A stretch of 64,000 nt of DNA from Brassica napus. Taxonomy: Eukaryota; Streptophyta; Magnoliopsida; Brassicales; Brassicaceae. The position numbers were made by a program, and so were the translations under genes. Below the pieces are notes generated by a model that saw nothing but the letters and a program-made list of their open reading frames with translations, was not told the origin of the DNA and searched no databases. The stretch covers positions 115,968-179,967 of the forward strand of contig NW_026014745.1 in NCBI RefSeq assembly GCF_020379485.1, in the 5' to 3' direction. Below are positions 35,809 to 48,002 of this stretch, piece after piece; the stretch's first letter is position 1, and the number at the start of each line of letters is the position of its first letter.

Positions 35809-38348
35809 CCGCCAATGATGCTCCTTAGGCACTTGCATGTGTTGACTCACCTGATTCACAGCAAAACAAATGTCAGGCCTAGTTATGGTAAGATAAATCA
35901 ATTTGCCAACTAGTTTTCTATAGAGTTTAGGATCCTGATAAGGTTTGCTGTCTTCAATCTCCCCCTCTCGTGGGACTTTGTAGCCATCCTCCATAGGCAT
36001 CCTTGCTGTCTTGCCTCCATAAGCACCTGCACCTTTCAAAAGATCAAGTGTATACTTTCTTTGGGACATGAACAAACCCTCCTTGGATCTACATATCTCA
36101 ATTCCAAGAAAGTATTTCATTTCTCCCAAGTCTTTAATCTCAAACTTGGATTTAATGAACTTCTTGGTTGCTATGATACCTTCCTTATCACTCCCTGTGA
36201 TAATGATATCATCAATATACACAAGAAGTGCAATCATACCTGAGGGAGTACTTAGAGTGAAGAGAGTGTGATCTAGCTCAGACTTCTTGAAGCCTCGGCC
36301 ATTAAGAGTAGTGCTCAGCTTGTTATACCAAGCTCTTGGTGATTGCTTCAGCCCATAGATAGCTTTCTTCAGTCTCAACACATTCCCTTTCTTTACTAAG
36401 TGTTCCAAGCCCGGAGGTGGATGCATATACACTTCATCCTCAAGCTCTCCTTGTAGAAATGCATTCTTCACATCCATTTGCCATAAGCCCCATCCAAGAT
36501 TCACAGCCAAGCTTAATACAATCCGGATTGTGTGTAGCTTAGCCACTGGTGCAAAGGTCTCAATGTAATCTTCTCCATATGTTTGAGTAAAGCCTCTTGC
36601 AACCAGTCTTGACTTCTTCCTCTCAACCTGACCATCAGCCTTATACTTGATTGTGAATATCCATCTACTAGTCACAGCCTTCTTCCCTTTAGGTAACTCA
36701 CTCTCATACCATGTATCATTTTTGATCATAGTTCCTGCCTCAGCTCCAACTGATTCCTTCCACTCCTTGTCTTGTATTGCCTCTTCATAGCTTCTTGGGA
36801 TATAACCCTCATCCAGATTTACCATAAATGCGCAATGTGCTTTAGGATATTGAGCAAAGGAGCACACAGCTTGAGAAGGATGCTCCACTGCTTGGGCATT
36901 GTAGTACACTCTCGTGTTTACCCAAGAGGAAGGATCCTTCCTCACTCTTGTGCTTCTCCTCAATTCTGGTTGTTGAACTCTCACGACTTGCTCTTGAACA
37001 TCCAGTTGTTCTTCTTCTTCTTCTACATCCTCAACTGATGCTTCTACTTCTCTTTGTTCCTGCTCACCTTGATTGTGAGAGCCTGAACTTATCTCCCTTT
37101 GTTCCTGATTCAAGCCGGCTCCATCTTGGCCTAAACTTGTCTCCAACCCTTCCTCATTCAAGCCGGCTCCTTCTTGGCCACTTTCTTGAATTTCAGGCTC
37201 ATTTCCCCCCTCACGATCATGGTGAGAGTCTCCATGTTGTTCCCTTTGACCAGAGTTCTGATCCTGGGACATCTTGATTCCTAGCCCCTTTAGGATAATC
37301 CTTAACACCCCAGCCTTATCTGAGGTTAGATCTTTCAAGTCTTTTTGATTCTTTTCTTCATAGTATCCTCTTTCTTCTACAAACTTCACATCCCGTGATA
37401 CTAGAACTCTTCTTCCTTCTGGATCATAGCATTTGTATCCCTTCTGTGTTGTAGAATAGCCTATGAATACAGCCTTTGTACTCCTTGCTTCCAACTTGCT
37501 CCTCATCTGTCCCGGAATCAACACATAGCACAAACACCCAAAGACTCTCAAGTGTTCTACCGACGGCTTGTGTTTATTCAAGACCTCAAATGGTGCCTGA
37601 TCTTCAAGGATCTTTGTAGGTATCCGGTTGATCAGGTAGCAAGCAGTGGCCACAGCATCACTCCAAAACCTTTTGGGAACATTTGCTTGAAACATTAATG
37701 ACCGAGCAGTCTCCATGAGATGTCGATTCTTCCTCTCAGCCACACCATTCTGTTGAGGTGTGTAAGGGCAGCTTGTTTGATGAAGAATCCCATGATGAGC
37801 TAGATGATACTTGAATGCATGGCTAGTGTATTCTCCTCCATTATCTGATCTAAAAATTTTAATCTTAGCATGATAATGGTTAGTCACATAAGCTTGAAAG
37901 TTTTTAAATGCATCAAGAACTCTATCTTTAGATGGGATTAAGGTCAACCAGGTGTATTTGGATTTTTCATCAATGAATGTGACAAAATACTTATGATTCT
38001 CCCTAGATAAGCAAGGTGCAGTCCATACATCAGAATGAATCAAATCAAAGCATTTTTCATAAACAGTAGATGACCTTTGAAACACAGTTTTACAATGTTT
38101 GCCTAAAATGCAAGCTTCACAGTCTTTATTCTCAAAATTAACACATGGCAACATCAAATTCAAGGCTCTACTATGAGGATGTCCTAGTCTAGCATGCCAC
38201 AAAACATTCTTATTCAAACTTGAAGTAGTAAATAAACAGCTTGATTCAGAAACAGGAGCTAATTCTTCAAGCAAGTAAAGATCCCCTTTAGTAACTCCTT
38301 TTCCAATCAACTGGCTGCTCTCAATATCCTGAAACTTCACATCATTAG
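35809..38348 (-). pseudogene. Element III polyprotein, integrase to reverse transcriptase fragment
   Basis: An open stretch of about 845 codons bounded by insertion V on one side and VI on the other. In order it has GAG-pre-integrase (HARLGHPHSRALNL, CEACILGKHC), DDE integrase (HSDVWTAP, RSDNGGEY, NGVAERKN), an acidic Glu/Gln-rich linker and reverse transcriptase. The catalytic box reads YIDD rather than YVDD, a conservative change. The fragment ends at HHWR where V is inserted. ATTAG (38344-38348) is the left target duplication of VI. Confidence 0.9.
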
Positions 38349-38978
38349 TGTTGAGATGAGGAAGTCATATGATAAGAGGAGAGGAGTTAGGAGAGTAATG
38401 GGAGAGAGAACGGATGGCATGTGTACGGACAGTACGGTCAGTGTACGGCCAGTACGGATCATCTCGACCATCACTACTCTAAATCTACTTAAGGACACAT
38501 TATGGGTTGTGCAAAGTTAGGGCATGAAGTGTACTTGGTGGGAGTGTCCGTACATCTGAGGGAACGTGAAGTGGAAGGAAGATGGACGAGTGAAGACACT
38601 GATATATGGAGAAGGTTTGAGAACGGATCAGACCGTTTAGAGATAAGGTTGAGACGCGCCTTATCTATCCAGGCTTGGACAGGCTGTAAAGCCGGAAGCA
38701 TGTGAACATCTTGGTCCGTCCATTTCAAAAGAGCTTCTTCCTTTAGTGTTGACTCCACATGCTTAGACTAGTGCCTTATTCTTTACGTTAAAACCCTAGT
38801 GCTTCCCCTATATAAGTTGTAAACCCATCTCTTAATAAGATCAGACAGTTCAGATTATTATTAGCCTCCATGGCTTTTCTCTTAGTCTCTTGATCTCAGA
38901 TTCTACTCTAAATCATCTCTAATACTTCTCTAATCTCTCCTAAACTCTCAGATTACTCTTTATACTCTAAAACTTATA
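38349..38978 (+). repeat. 5' LTR of element VI
   Basis: 630 bp; TGTTGAGATG...CTTATA. GTAC cluster at about 38413-38458, TATA-like CTATATAAG near 38808-38815. No difference from the 3' LTR seen by eye. Confidence 0.93.
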
Positions 38979-38990
38979 TGGTATCAGAGC
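38979..38990 (+). other. Primer binding site of element VI
   Basis: TGGTATCAGAGC directly after the LTR; tRNA-Met primer site. A 209-bp untranslated leader follows before the Gag ATG at 39200. Confidence 0.9.
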
Positions 38991-39199
38991 CAGGTTCTTG
39001 AGAATCTGAGTTCTTTGCGTGGGCTAAAGACTAAAGCTTTGAAGGTTCCGTGGAATCTCTAGCCTCAAGTCTTCCTTGGTTACGTTGTGGTTACAAGATT
39101 GAAGCTTTTGCGTGTGTGTTGTGAGTTCTTGACGTATTGGTGCAGTCTAGTCTCAAGTTCAAAGTCTTCTACAAGTAGTTCAATAACAAGCTGTTGAAG

Positions 39200-42128
39200 A
39201 TGGATGGAGGGATAAGCATGCACATGAAGGTGGCAGTTACTTTCAAGGGGAGTAACTACTTGGTGTGGTCTCGGATGGTGAGAACCACAGTGGGAAGTAA
39301 GGGTTTGTGGAAGCATCTCACGGATGGTGAAGCTCCACAGCTCATTACTCAGGGAGAAGACTCGGAAGAGGTCTCAAATGAAACGGCCGTAGAGAAGTGG
39401 CAGCGAGAAGACATGCTTGTGATGTCAGTTCTTCATGCCTCTCTAGAGCCGGCGATCCTAGAGGCTTACAGCTATTGTGAGTCAGCTAAGGAACTATGGG
39501 ACACCTTGAAGAAGGTGTATGGGAATGCTTCAAACCTTCACCGAATGTTGAAGTAAAGAAAGCCATAAACGGCTTGGTACAAGATGACATGGAATTCACC
39601 AAACATTTGGGGAGGTTCCGGTCCTTATGGTCAGAGCTGGAGATGCTGAGGCCAAGCACAACCGATCCAGAGCTGCTTAATGAGAGGAGGGAGCAGGATA
39701 AGGTCTTTGGACTATTGCTTACCTTGAATCCGGCTTACAACTCACTGATTAAACACATGTTGAGAGCGGATAAGCTACCAGACCTTGAGGAGGTGTGCTC
39801 TCAAATTCAGAAGGAGCAGGGGTCTATTGGATTATTTGGAAGCAAAGGAGAGATGTCACTTGCAAATAAGGCTGCGCAAGTCAACTCTGATGAAGCTCCT
39901 CAAGCAAACAAGGCCGGTTACAACAAGTTTGAAGACAGGAAGTTCAATGGGAGCTGTGATCATTGCAAGAAGCATGGCCATAAGAAGAGCCAGTGCTGGA
40001 TACTCCACCCCCATCTGAAGCCAGCCAAGTTCTTGAAGGAGAGGGATGCCAGGGCAAATGTGAGTGAAGGATCAAGCGGTGCTGGTACCTCAGGAAAGAG
40101 CAATGATGAAGGAGGAAGGGAGAGTGATGGCAGGTCCTTGGTGGCGTATGCAGGCAATCCAAATCACCGAGGAGGGGAGCAAGACTACATTAGGAGATCA
40201 GACATTGACTCCCTCATCAAGATGCTTAAGGAAAACGGTAACACTTATGGTTATTCCTTTGGTGCATCAATGATAGTTAAGAATGATGATAATAGTCTTG
40301 ACAAACATGGAATTGCCAAACCGGATCATGTATATGCTAGTCTTGCTAGGACTGATCACTCTCTCAAGTCATCTAGTACACTTTGTCTTATGGCTAATGA
40401 CATGACTAAACCATTAGTAGTTGATTCTGGTGCATCTCATCATATGATTAGTGACACTAGTTTGATTAAAGATATTGAACCTGCTAATGGACATGTGATG
40501 ATTGCAAATGGAGATAAAATCCCTATTAGAGGAATAGGAAACTTAAAACTATTTAATAAACATACTAGAGCATTCTACATGCCAGAATTCACATCAAACT
40601 TACTATCAGTAAAGAAGTGTACTACTGAACTTCATTGCAATGTTATCTTTAGTCCTAATGATGTGAAGTTTCAGGATATTGAGAGCAGCCAGTTGATTGG
40701 AAAAGGAGTTACTAAAGGGGATCTTTACATGCTTGAAGAATTAGCTCCTGTTTCTGAATCAAGCTGTTTATTTACTACTTCAAGTTTGAATAAGAATGCT
40801 TTGTGGCATGCTAGACTAGGACATCCTCATAGTAGAGCCTTGAATTTGATGTTGCCAGGTGTTAATTTTGAGAATAAAGACTGTGAAGCTTGCATTTTAG
40901 GCAAACATTGTAAAACTGTGTTTCAAAAGTCATCTACTGTTTATGAAAAATGCTTTGATTTGATTCATTCTGATGTATGGACTGCACCTTGCTTATCTAG
41001 GGAGAATCATAAGTATTTTGTCACATTCATTGATGAAAAATCCAAATACACCTGGTTGACCTTAATCCCATCTAAAGATAGAGTTCTTGATGCATTTAAA
41101 AACTTTCAAGCTTATGTGACTAACCAATATCATGCTAAGATTAAAATTTTTAGATCAGATAATGGAGGAGAATACACTAGCCATGCATTCAAGTATCATC
41201 TAGCTCATCATGGGATTCTTCATCAAACAAGCTGCCCTTACACACCTCAACAGAATGGTGTGGCTGAGAGGAAGAATCGACATCTCATGGAGACTGCTCG
41301 GTCATTAATGTTTCAAGCAAATGTTCCCAAAAGGTTTCGGAGTGATGCTGTGGCCACTGCTTGCTACCTGATCAACCGGACACCTACAAAGATCCTTGAA
41401 GATCAGGCACCATTTGAGGTCTTGAATAAACACAAGCCGTCGGTAGAACACTTGAGAGTCTTTGGGTGTTTGTGCTATGTGTTGATTCCGGGACAGATGA
41501 GGAGCAAGTTGGAAGCAAGGAGTACAAAGGCTGTATTCATAGGCTACTCTACAACACAGAAGGGATACAAATGCTATGATCCAGAAGGAAGAAGAGTTCT
41601 AGTATCACGGGATGTGAAGTTTGTAGAAGAAAGAGGATACTATGAAGAAAAGAACCAAGAAGACTTGAAAGATCTAACCTCATATAAGGCTGGGGTGTTA
41701 AAGATTATCCTAGAGGGGCTAGGAATCAAGATGTCCCAGGATCAGAACTCTGGTCAAAGGGAACAACATGGAGACTCTCACCATGATCGTGAGGGGGGAA
41801 ATGAGCCTGAAGTTCAAGAAAGTGGCCAAAAAGGAGCCGGCTTGAATGAGGAAGGGTTGGAGACAAGTTTAGGCCAAGATGGAGCCGACTTGAATGAGGA
41901 ACAAAGGGAGATAAGTTCAGGCTCTCACAATCAAGGTGAGCAGGAACAAAGAGAAGTAGAAGCATCAGTTGAGGATGTAGAAGAAGAAGAAGAACAACTG
42001 GATGTTCAAGAGCAAGCCGTGAGAGTTCAACAACCAGAATTGAGGAGAAGCACAAGAGTGAGGAAGGATCCTTCCTCTTGGGTAAACACGAGAGTGTACT
42101 ACAATGCCCAAGCAGTGGAGCATCCTTC
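39200..42128 (+). pseudogene. Element VI polyprotein, Gag to integrase-RT linker, frameshifted
   Basis: The ATG at 39200 opens Gag (NYLVWSRMVRTTVGSKGLW). A 1-nt deletion near 39547 (CCGAATGTTGAAG against CCGAGTGTTTGAAG in element III) breaks Gag after about 115 codons; the reading then continues open to 42128. Visible are CCHC knuckle CDHCKKHGHKKSQC near 39957, DSGA protease near 40425, GAG-pre-integrase and integrase with FRSDAV where relatives have FWSDAV, then the acidic linker. It is cut in the linker by VII at target CCTTC (42124-42128). Confidence 0.9.
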
Positions 42129-42709
42129 TGTTGAAGAGTTGAGTATAAAGATGTGAAGCACAAAGGGGTTAAGGCTGAAGAGGGTGTGTTAAGCATTGGT
42201 GTGATGGGAGAGGTTCACAATGGCCTGACCGTACAAGGCCGTACAAGGCCGTACGGTCCGTACACATTCAGATGGGTGAAACCTCGACCACGGTGACAAG
42301 GAGTTACCCGAGTAACTCATGTGGAAAGGAGAGACTTTGGCTGATGGATCAGACCGTTGGAGGATAAGAAGAGGCGCGGCTTGACAGGCTGGCACAGCTG
42401 GAAAGGCAAGAGCATCTTGGTCCAAGATGCTGGATGCTCCAAGCGTGTGGAGAAGCTGATTGGCCGGTCCAAAGAAAGCTTATCTTCTCCTTGTTGACTT
42501 CACATGCTTAGCTTATCTCTTTGATTTCGAAAACCCTTAGGATCTCACACTATATATTGTAACTCTTGTCATTAATAAGAAATTACACAGTTCTGAGTTT
42601 ATCTCTTGAAGTTCATACTCTCCTAAACATGATTCTAGTCTAATCTCTTCATAATCTCTCATTCTGGTCCTTAATCTTCTCTAAATCATTTCATTCTCTT
42701 AAACTTACA
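42129..42709 (+). repeat. 5' LTR of element VII
   Basis: 581 bp; TGTTGAAGAG...CTTACA. GTAC cluster at 42229-42264 with repeated GGCCGTACAA. TATA-like TATATATT at 42551-42558. Downstream it has AAATTACACAG where the 3' LTR has GAATATACAG. Confidence 0.93.
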
Positions 42710-42721
42710 TGGTATCAGAGC
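42710..42721 (+). other. Primer binding site of element VII
   Basis: TGGTATCAGAGC directly after the LTR; Gag ATG follows at 42801. Confidence 0.9.
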
Positions 42722-42800
42722 CAGGTTCCCCATTTCCTGGTTTCTAAATCTCAGTAATCTTCAGCTTCATTTCAATCACGGTTGGTCTTAAGCATTTGGA

Positions 42801-45800
42801 ATGGAAGAAAGCAAGAGCAAGGCTCTCTCGGTTGCGGTTACATTGAAGGGTGGTACTAACTACCTGTTGTGGTCTCGCTTGGTGAAGGCGGCAGTTGGGA
42901 GCAAGGGTTTATGGAGCCATATCTCAGAGGGAGCTCCAAAACCAGTTGCTAAAGAAGGAGAAGGCGGTCAAGAGCTGATGGTGGTAGATCAAGAGAAGTG
43001 GGATCAAGATGACCTGAAGGTGCTTACGGTACTACATGGATCACTTGAAGCTTCAATCTTGGAAGCCTACAGCTACTGTGAGACGCCAAAGGACCTGTGG
43101 GATACGCTCCAAAAGGTCTATGGTAACATCTCTAATCTGAGCCGTGTGTTTGAGTTGAAGGGATCAATCAACACGCTTGTGCAAGAAGAGGTGGAGTTTA
43201 CTAAACACTTGGAAAGTTCAGAGCCTTATGGTCTGAGCTAGAGATGCTGAGGCCTAACACCACTGATCAAGATGTTCTCATGGAGAGAAGAGAGCAGGAT
43301 CAAGTGTTTGGGTTGTTGCTCACCTTGAACCCGGTCTACAATGATCTCATCAAACACATCTTGAGATCACCAAAGCTCCCTTCCATTGAAGATGTATGTG
43401 CGCAGATACAAAGAGAGGAGGGATCAGTTGGGTTGTTTGGAGGAAAGGGGGAGCTTACACTCGCAAATCAAGCTGATGCTATCCAAGCAAACAAAGCAGC
43501 TTACCGGACTGAGGAGGGAAGGTTTGGAGGGAAGTGTGATCATTGCAAGAAGCAGGGCCATAAGAGGAGCCAATGCTGGATTCTACACCCCCATCTCAAG
43601 CCCACCAAGTTCATGAAGGATAGAGAGGCAAGGGCGCATCTATCTGATGGAGCTAGTGAAGCTGGAACATCTGGAGCTGGACAGGCCATGCGAGAAGGTG
43701 AGGGGAAGGCCTTAACCACTCAGCACACTCCGGGGAAGAGCACTGATGGTGAGATGATAAGGAGATCAGACATTGATGCTCTTATCAAAGCTCTCAAGGA
43801 GAATGGTAACTGTATGAACACTCCTCTAGGATACTCTCTTGCCGCATCATACATAGATAGAACTCATGGTTATCTAAGTCATAACAGTAAGATGAATGAT
43901 GCATCTAGATTTCTAAACAGCTTGAATGATTTGCCTAGAACCCTTGCTGCTAAAAATGTGATAAAACCCTTGATTGTAGATTCAGGTGCATCTCATCACA
44001 TGATTAGTGACACTAGTCTTATTAAGGATATAGAACCTGCTTGTGGTAATGTGATGATTGCAAATGGTGATAGAATTGCAATTAAAGGGATAGGAAATCT
44101 AAATCTGTTTGATAAGGAGTCTAAAGCTTTCTATATGCCTGAATTCACATCAAATTTATTATCTGTTAAAAGATGTACTACTGATTTACATTGTAATGTT
44201 ATCTTTAGTCCTAATGATGTGAAGTTTCAGGATATTGACACAAGAAAGATGATTGGCAAGGGAGTTACCAAAGGAGAGCTTTATATGCTAGAAGACATAG
44301 CTCCCATTTCCAATTCAAGTTTCTCGTTTAGTTCTATTTCCAGTTTGAATAATGATGCATTATGGCATGCTAGATTAGGCCATCCACATGTTAGAGCTTT
44401 AAGCTTAATGTTACCAGGTGTCATGTTTAAAAATAATGAATGTGAAGCATGTATCTTGGGCAAACATTGTAAGACAGTCTTTAAAAACTCAACTACTATC
44501 TATGAGAAATGCTTTGATCTTGTGCATTCTGATGTTTGGACTGCTCCTTGCTTGTCTAGGGAAAATTATAAGTATTTTGTAACATTCATTGATGAAAAAT
44601 CCAAATACACCTGGATAACACTCATTAAAACTAAGGATAGAGTTCTTGAAGCATTTAAAAACTTTCAAGCTTATGTTTCTAACCATTATAATGCCAAGCT
44701 TAAGATTTTCAGATCAGATAATGGTGGGGAATATACAAGCAATGCCTTCAAGCAACATCTAGCCTTACATGGAATCCTTCATCAAACTAGCTGTCCTTAC
44801 ACTCCACAACAAAATGGTGTGGCTGAGAGAAAGAACAGACATCTAATGGAGGTTGCAAGATCAATGATGTTTCAAACCAATGTCCCAAAGAGATTTTGGA
44901 GTGATGCTGTGATCTCAGCCTGCTACTTGATCAACCGAATCCCTACAAGAGTCTTGGAAGATCACTCACCATTTGAAGTACTTAATAAGGTCAAGCCATT
45001 CCTAAGTCATTTGAGAGTGTTCGGAAGTCTATGTTATGTGCTGATTCCAGGAGACATGAGAAACAAGTTGGAGCCTAAGAGTACCAAAGCCATGTTTGTG
45101 GGGTACTCAACAACACAAAGAGGATACAAATGCTTTGATCCGCAAACAAGAAGACTTTTAGTTTCAAGGGACGTTAAGTTCATAGAAACTAAAGGCTACT
45201 ATGAAGAAAGGAGCTGGGAAGATCTGGAAGATCTAGCTCAACCATCTGATAAGGCCGCGAGTCTTAGGATGATCTTGGATGGTCTTGGGATCAATACAAC
45301 CCAGGATCCAAAAGGGCGAGAAGCACCAGTTCAAAATGAAGCTGAAGACACATCCCATGCTGATCATGAAGGGGGAAACAAGTCTTGTACAGCTCATGAG
45401 AATGAAGGGAGCTCAAGTCCTGATCAACAAGGGATGCACAATGAAGATGCAACTGAAGGAAGAAGAGATCAGATGGAGATACAACCTGAAGAAAGGGAAG
45501 AGGTAGAGGTACTGAATGAAACAGCTATAGAACCTGAGGTGGTCAGTGAACCAATTATGGAGACAGTGCCATTGAGAAGAAGTACGAGAGTAAGGAAGGA
45601 TCCATCTAACTGGACCAATACCAGAGTCTATTACAATGCTCAAGCCGTTTCACATCCTAGTCAAGCTGTCTGTTCATTTGCTGAGTTCCCAAACGAGCAT
45701 TGTGCCTTTATGACAAGTTTGGATGCAAGCTACATACCAAGGACATATGAGGAGGCAATGAAAGACAAAGAGTGGAGAAACTCAGTTGCGGATGAGGCTG

Positions 45801-47284
45801 ATGCAATGGTTAAGAATGGAACCTGGTATGAGAGTGGGCTACCTAAAGGGAAGAAGGCAGTCTCATGTAAATGGATATTTACAATCAAGTATAGACCAGA
45901 TGGGACGGTTGATAGGAAGAAAACAAGGCTTGTGGCTAGAGGGTTCACACAGACATATGGAGAGGACTACATAGACACATTTGCTCCAGTAGCCAAGCTT
46001 CACACCATCCGGATCATCTTATCAATTGCCACTAACCTTGAATGGGGATTGTGGCAAATGGATGTGAAGAATGCATTTCTACAAGGAGAACTTGAAGATG
46101 AGGTGTATATGCAGTCTCCTCCAGGTCTTGAGAATCTTGTGAAGCCAGGGAATGTCTTAAGATTGAAGAAGGCTATCTATGGATTGAAGCAATCGCCTAG
46201 AGCCTGGTATCACAAGCTGAGTACTACACTGAATGGAAAAGGCTTCAGGAAGTCTGAACTGGATCATACCTTGTTTACTCTAAACACAACCTCAGGTATC
46301 ATCTGTCTATTGGTTTATGTTGATGACATTATCATTACTGGGAGTGATAAGGTTGGAATACAAGAAACCAAAGACTATCTCAAATCTGTGTTTGAGATTA
46401 AAGATCTTGGAGAGATGAAATACTTTCTTGGGATTGAGATTTGTAGATCCAAGGAAGGATTATTCATGTCCCAAAGAAAATATACACTTGATCTTTTGAA
46501 AGATGCAGGTAAACTTGGAGGACAAACCGCAAAAATGCCAATGGAGGATGGGTACAAAGTACCAAGAGAGGGGGAGCTTGAAGACAGCAAGCTGTTCCAT
46601 GACCCTAAGCTTTATAGGAAGCTAGTAGGTAAGCTAATCTACCTAACAATCACACGTCCTGATATCTGCTTTGCTGTGAATCAGGTGAGCCAACACATGC
46701 AAGCTCCAAAGGATCACCATTGGAGAATGGTAGATAGAGTGCTGAGCTATCTCAACGGATCACCAGGCCAAGGAGTCTGGATGGGATGCAATAGGAGTAC
46801 AGAAGTTGTTGGCTACTGTGATGCAGATTGGGCTGGAGATAGAGCAGACAGAAGATCCACAACCGGCTACTGCACCTTCATTGGAGGGAACCTTGTGACT
46901 TGGAAAAGCAAGAAGCAAAAGGTGGTCTCATGTTCTAGTGCGGAGGCAGAGTATAGAGCAATGCTGAAGCTCACTAATGAGTTGGTATGGATCAAGGGGA
47001 TCTTGAAGCACATTGGGATTGAGCAAGTGGCGCCAATGACAATGCATTGTGATAACCAAGCCGCAATTCACATTGCCTCTAACTCAGTCTTCCACGAGAG
47101 AACCAAGCATATTGAAGTGGATTGTCACAAGGTGAGGCAGATGATAGTCTTGGGAGTGATTCTGCCATGCTACACACGGAGTGAGGATCAACTTGCTGAT
47201 GTGTTCACAAAAGCGGCAAGGATGAAGACAATGGAGTCCATCTACATCAGGTTGGGACTCATTGATCTTTCACCTAGGAGCTGA
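42801..47284 (+). pseudogene. Element VII copia Gag-Pol with one frameshift
   Basis: Gag opens at 42801. A 1-nt deletion near 43212 (CTTGGAAAG against CTTGGGAAAG in IV) closes that frame at 43241. The rest runs open from 43244 to TGA at 47284 (1346 codons): CCHC knuckle near 43534, DSGA protease near 43979, integrase, YVDD reverse transcriptase near 46315 and RNase H ending LSPRS. The lesion is a single base in a G run, so either recent decay or a consensus error is possible. Confidence 0.9.
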
Positions 47285-47315
47285 GCCCCTTACTATGAGG
47301 TCTTTACTCTTTTTC

Positions 47316-47421
47316 CCTCATCAAAGTTTTGTCCCAATGGGTTTTCTTTGGTGAGGTTTTTAATGAGGAAGATCTCATAGTGTCCAAGCTTAGACTTCAT
47401 AAAGCTAAGCTTGAGGGGGAG
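47316..47421 (+). promoter_or_regulatory. Element VII 3' UTR module: two hairpins and polypurine tract
   Basis: Hairpin 1 at 47316-47356 (41 nt) has arms CCTCATCAAAG and CTTTGGTGAGG: the GC pair of other families is replaced by AT on both strands of the stem. Hairpin 2 at 47386-47412 has arms AAGCTTAG and CTAAGCTT. GAGGGGGAG then abuts the LTR. Confidence 0.82.
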
Positions 47422-48002
47422 TGTTGAAGAGTTGAGTATAAAGATGTGAAGCACAAAGGGGTTAAGGCTGAAGAGGGTGTGTTAAGCATTGGTGTGATGG
47501 GAGAGGTTCACAATGGCCTGACCGTACAAGGCCGTACAAGGCCGTACGGTCCGTACACATTCAGATGGGTGAAACCTCGACCACGGTCACAAGGAGTTAC
47601 CCGAGTAACTCATGTGGAAAGGAGAGACTTTGGCTGATGGATCAGACCGTTGGAGGATAAGAAGAGGCGCGGCTTGACAGGCTGGCACAGCTGGAAAGGC
47701 AAGAGCATCTTGGTCCAAGATGCCGGATGCTCCAAGCGTGTGGAGAAGCTGATTGGCCGGTCCAAAGAAAGCTTATCTTCTCCTTGTTGACTTCACATGC
47801 TTAGCTTATCTCTTTGATTTCGAAAACCCTTAGGATCTCACACTATATATTGTAACTCTTGTCATTAATAAGAGAATATACAGTTCTGAGTTTATCTCTT
47901 GAAGTTCATACTCTCCTAAACATGATTCTAGTCTAATCTCTTCATAATCTCTCATTCTGGTCCTTAATCTTCTCTAAATCATTTCATTCTCTTAAACTTA
48001 CA
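47422..48002 (+). repeat. 3' LTR of element VII
   Basis: 581 bp, about five substitutions from the 5' LTR. TATA-like stretch at 47844-47850. It ends CTTACA before target duplication CCTTC. Confidence 0.93.

Larger units (their letters stand above)
42129..48002 (+). mobile_element. Element VII: complete copia inserted in element VI
   Basis: 5874 bp, 581-bp LTRs, target duplication CCTTC (42124-42128 and 48003-48007). Sister of element IV with very few protein differences, in inverted orientation about 11 kb away. The LTRs differ at about five positions, three of them within 6 bp. Confidence 0.95.

Noticed and set aside
36061..36243. Mutated RT active site (YIDD) as the cause of inactivity of element III
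   Set aside because: V to I in this box is conservative; the insertions and the Gag disruption already explain its inactivity.
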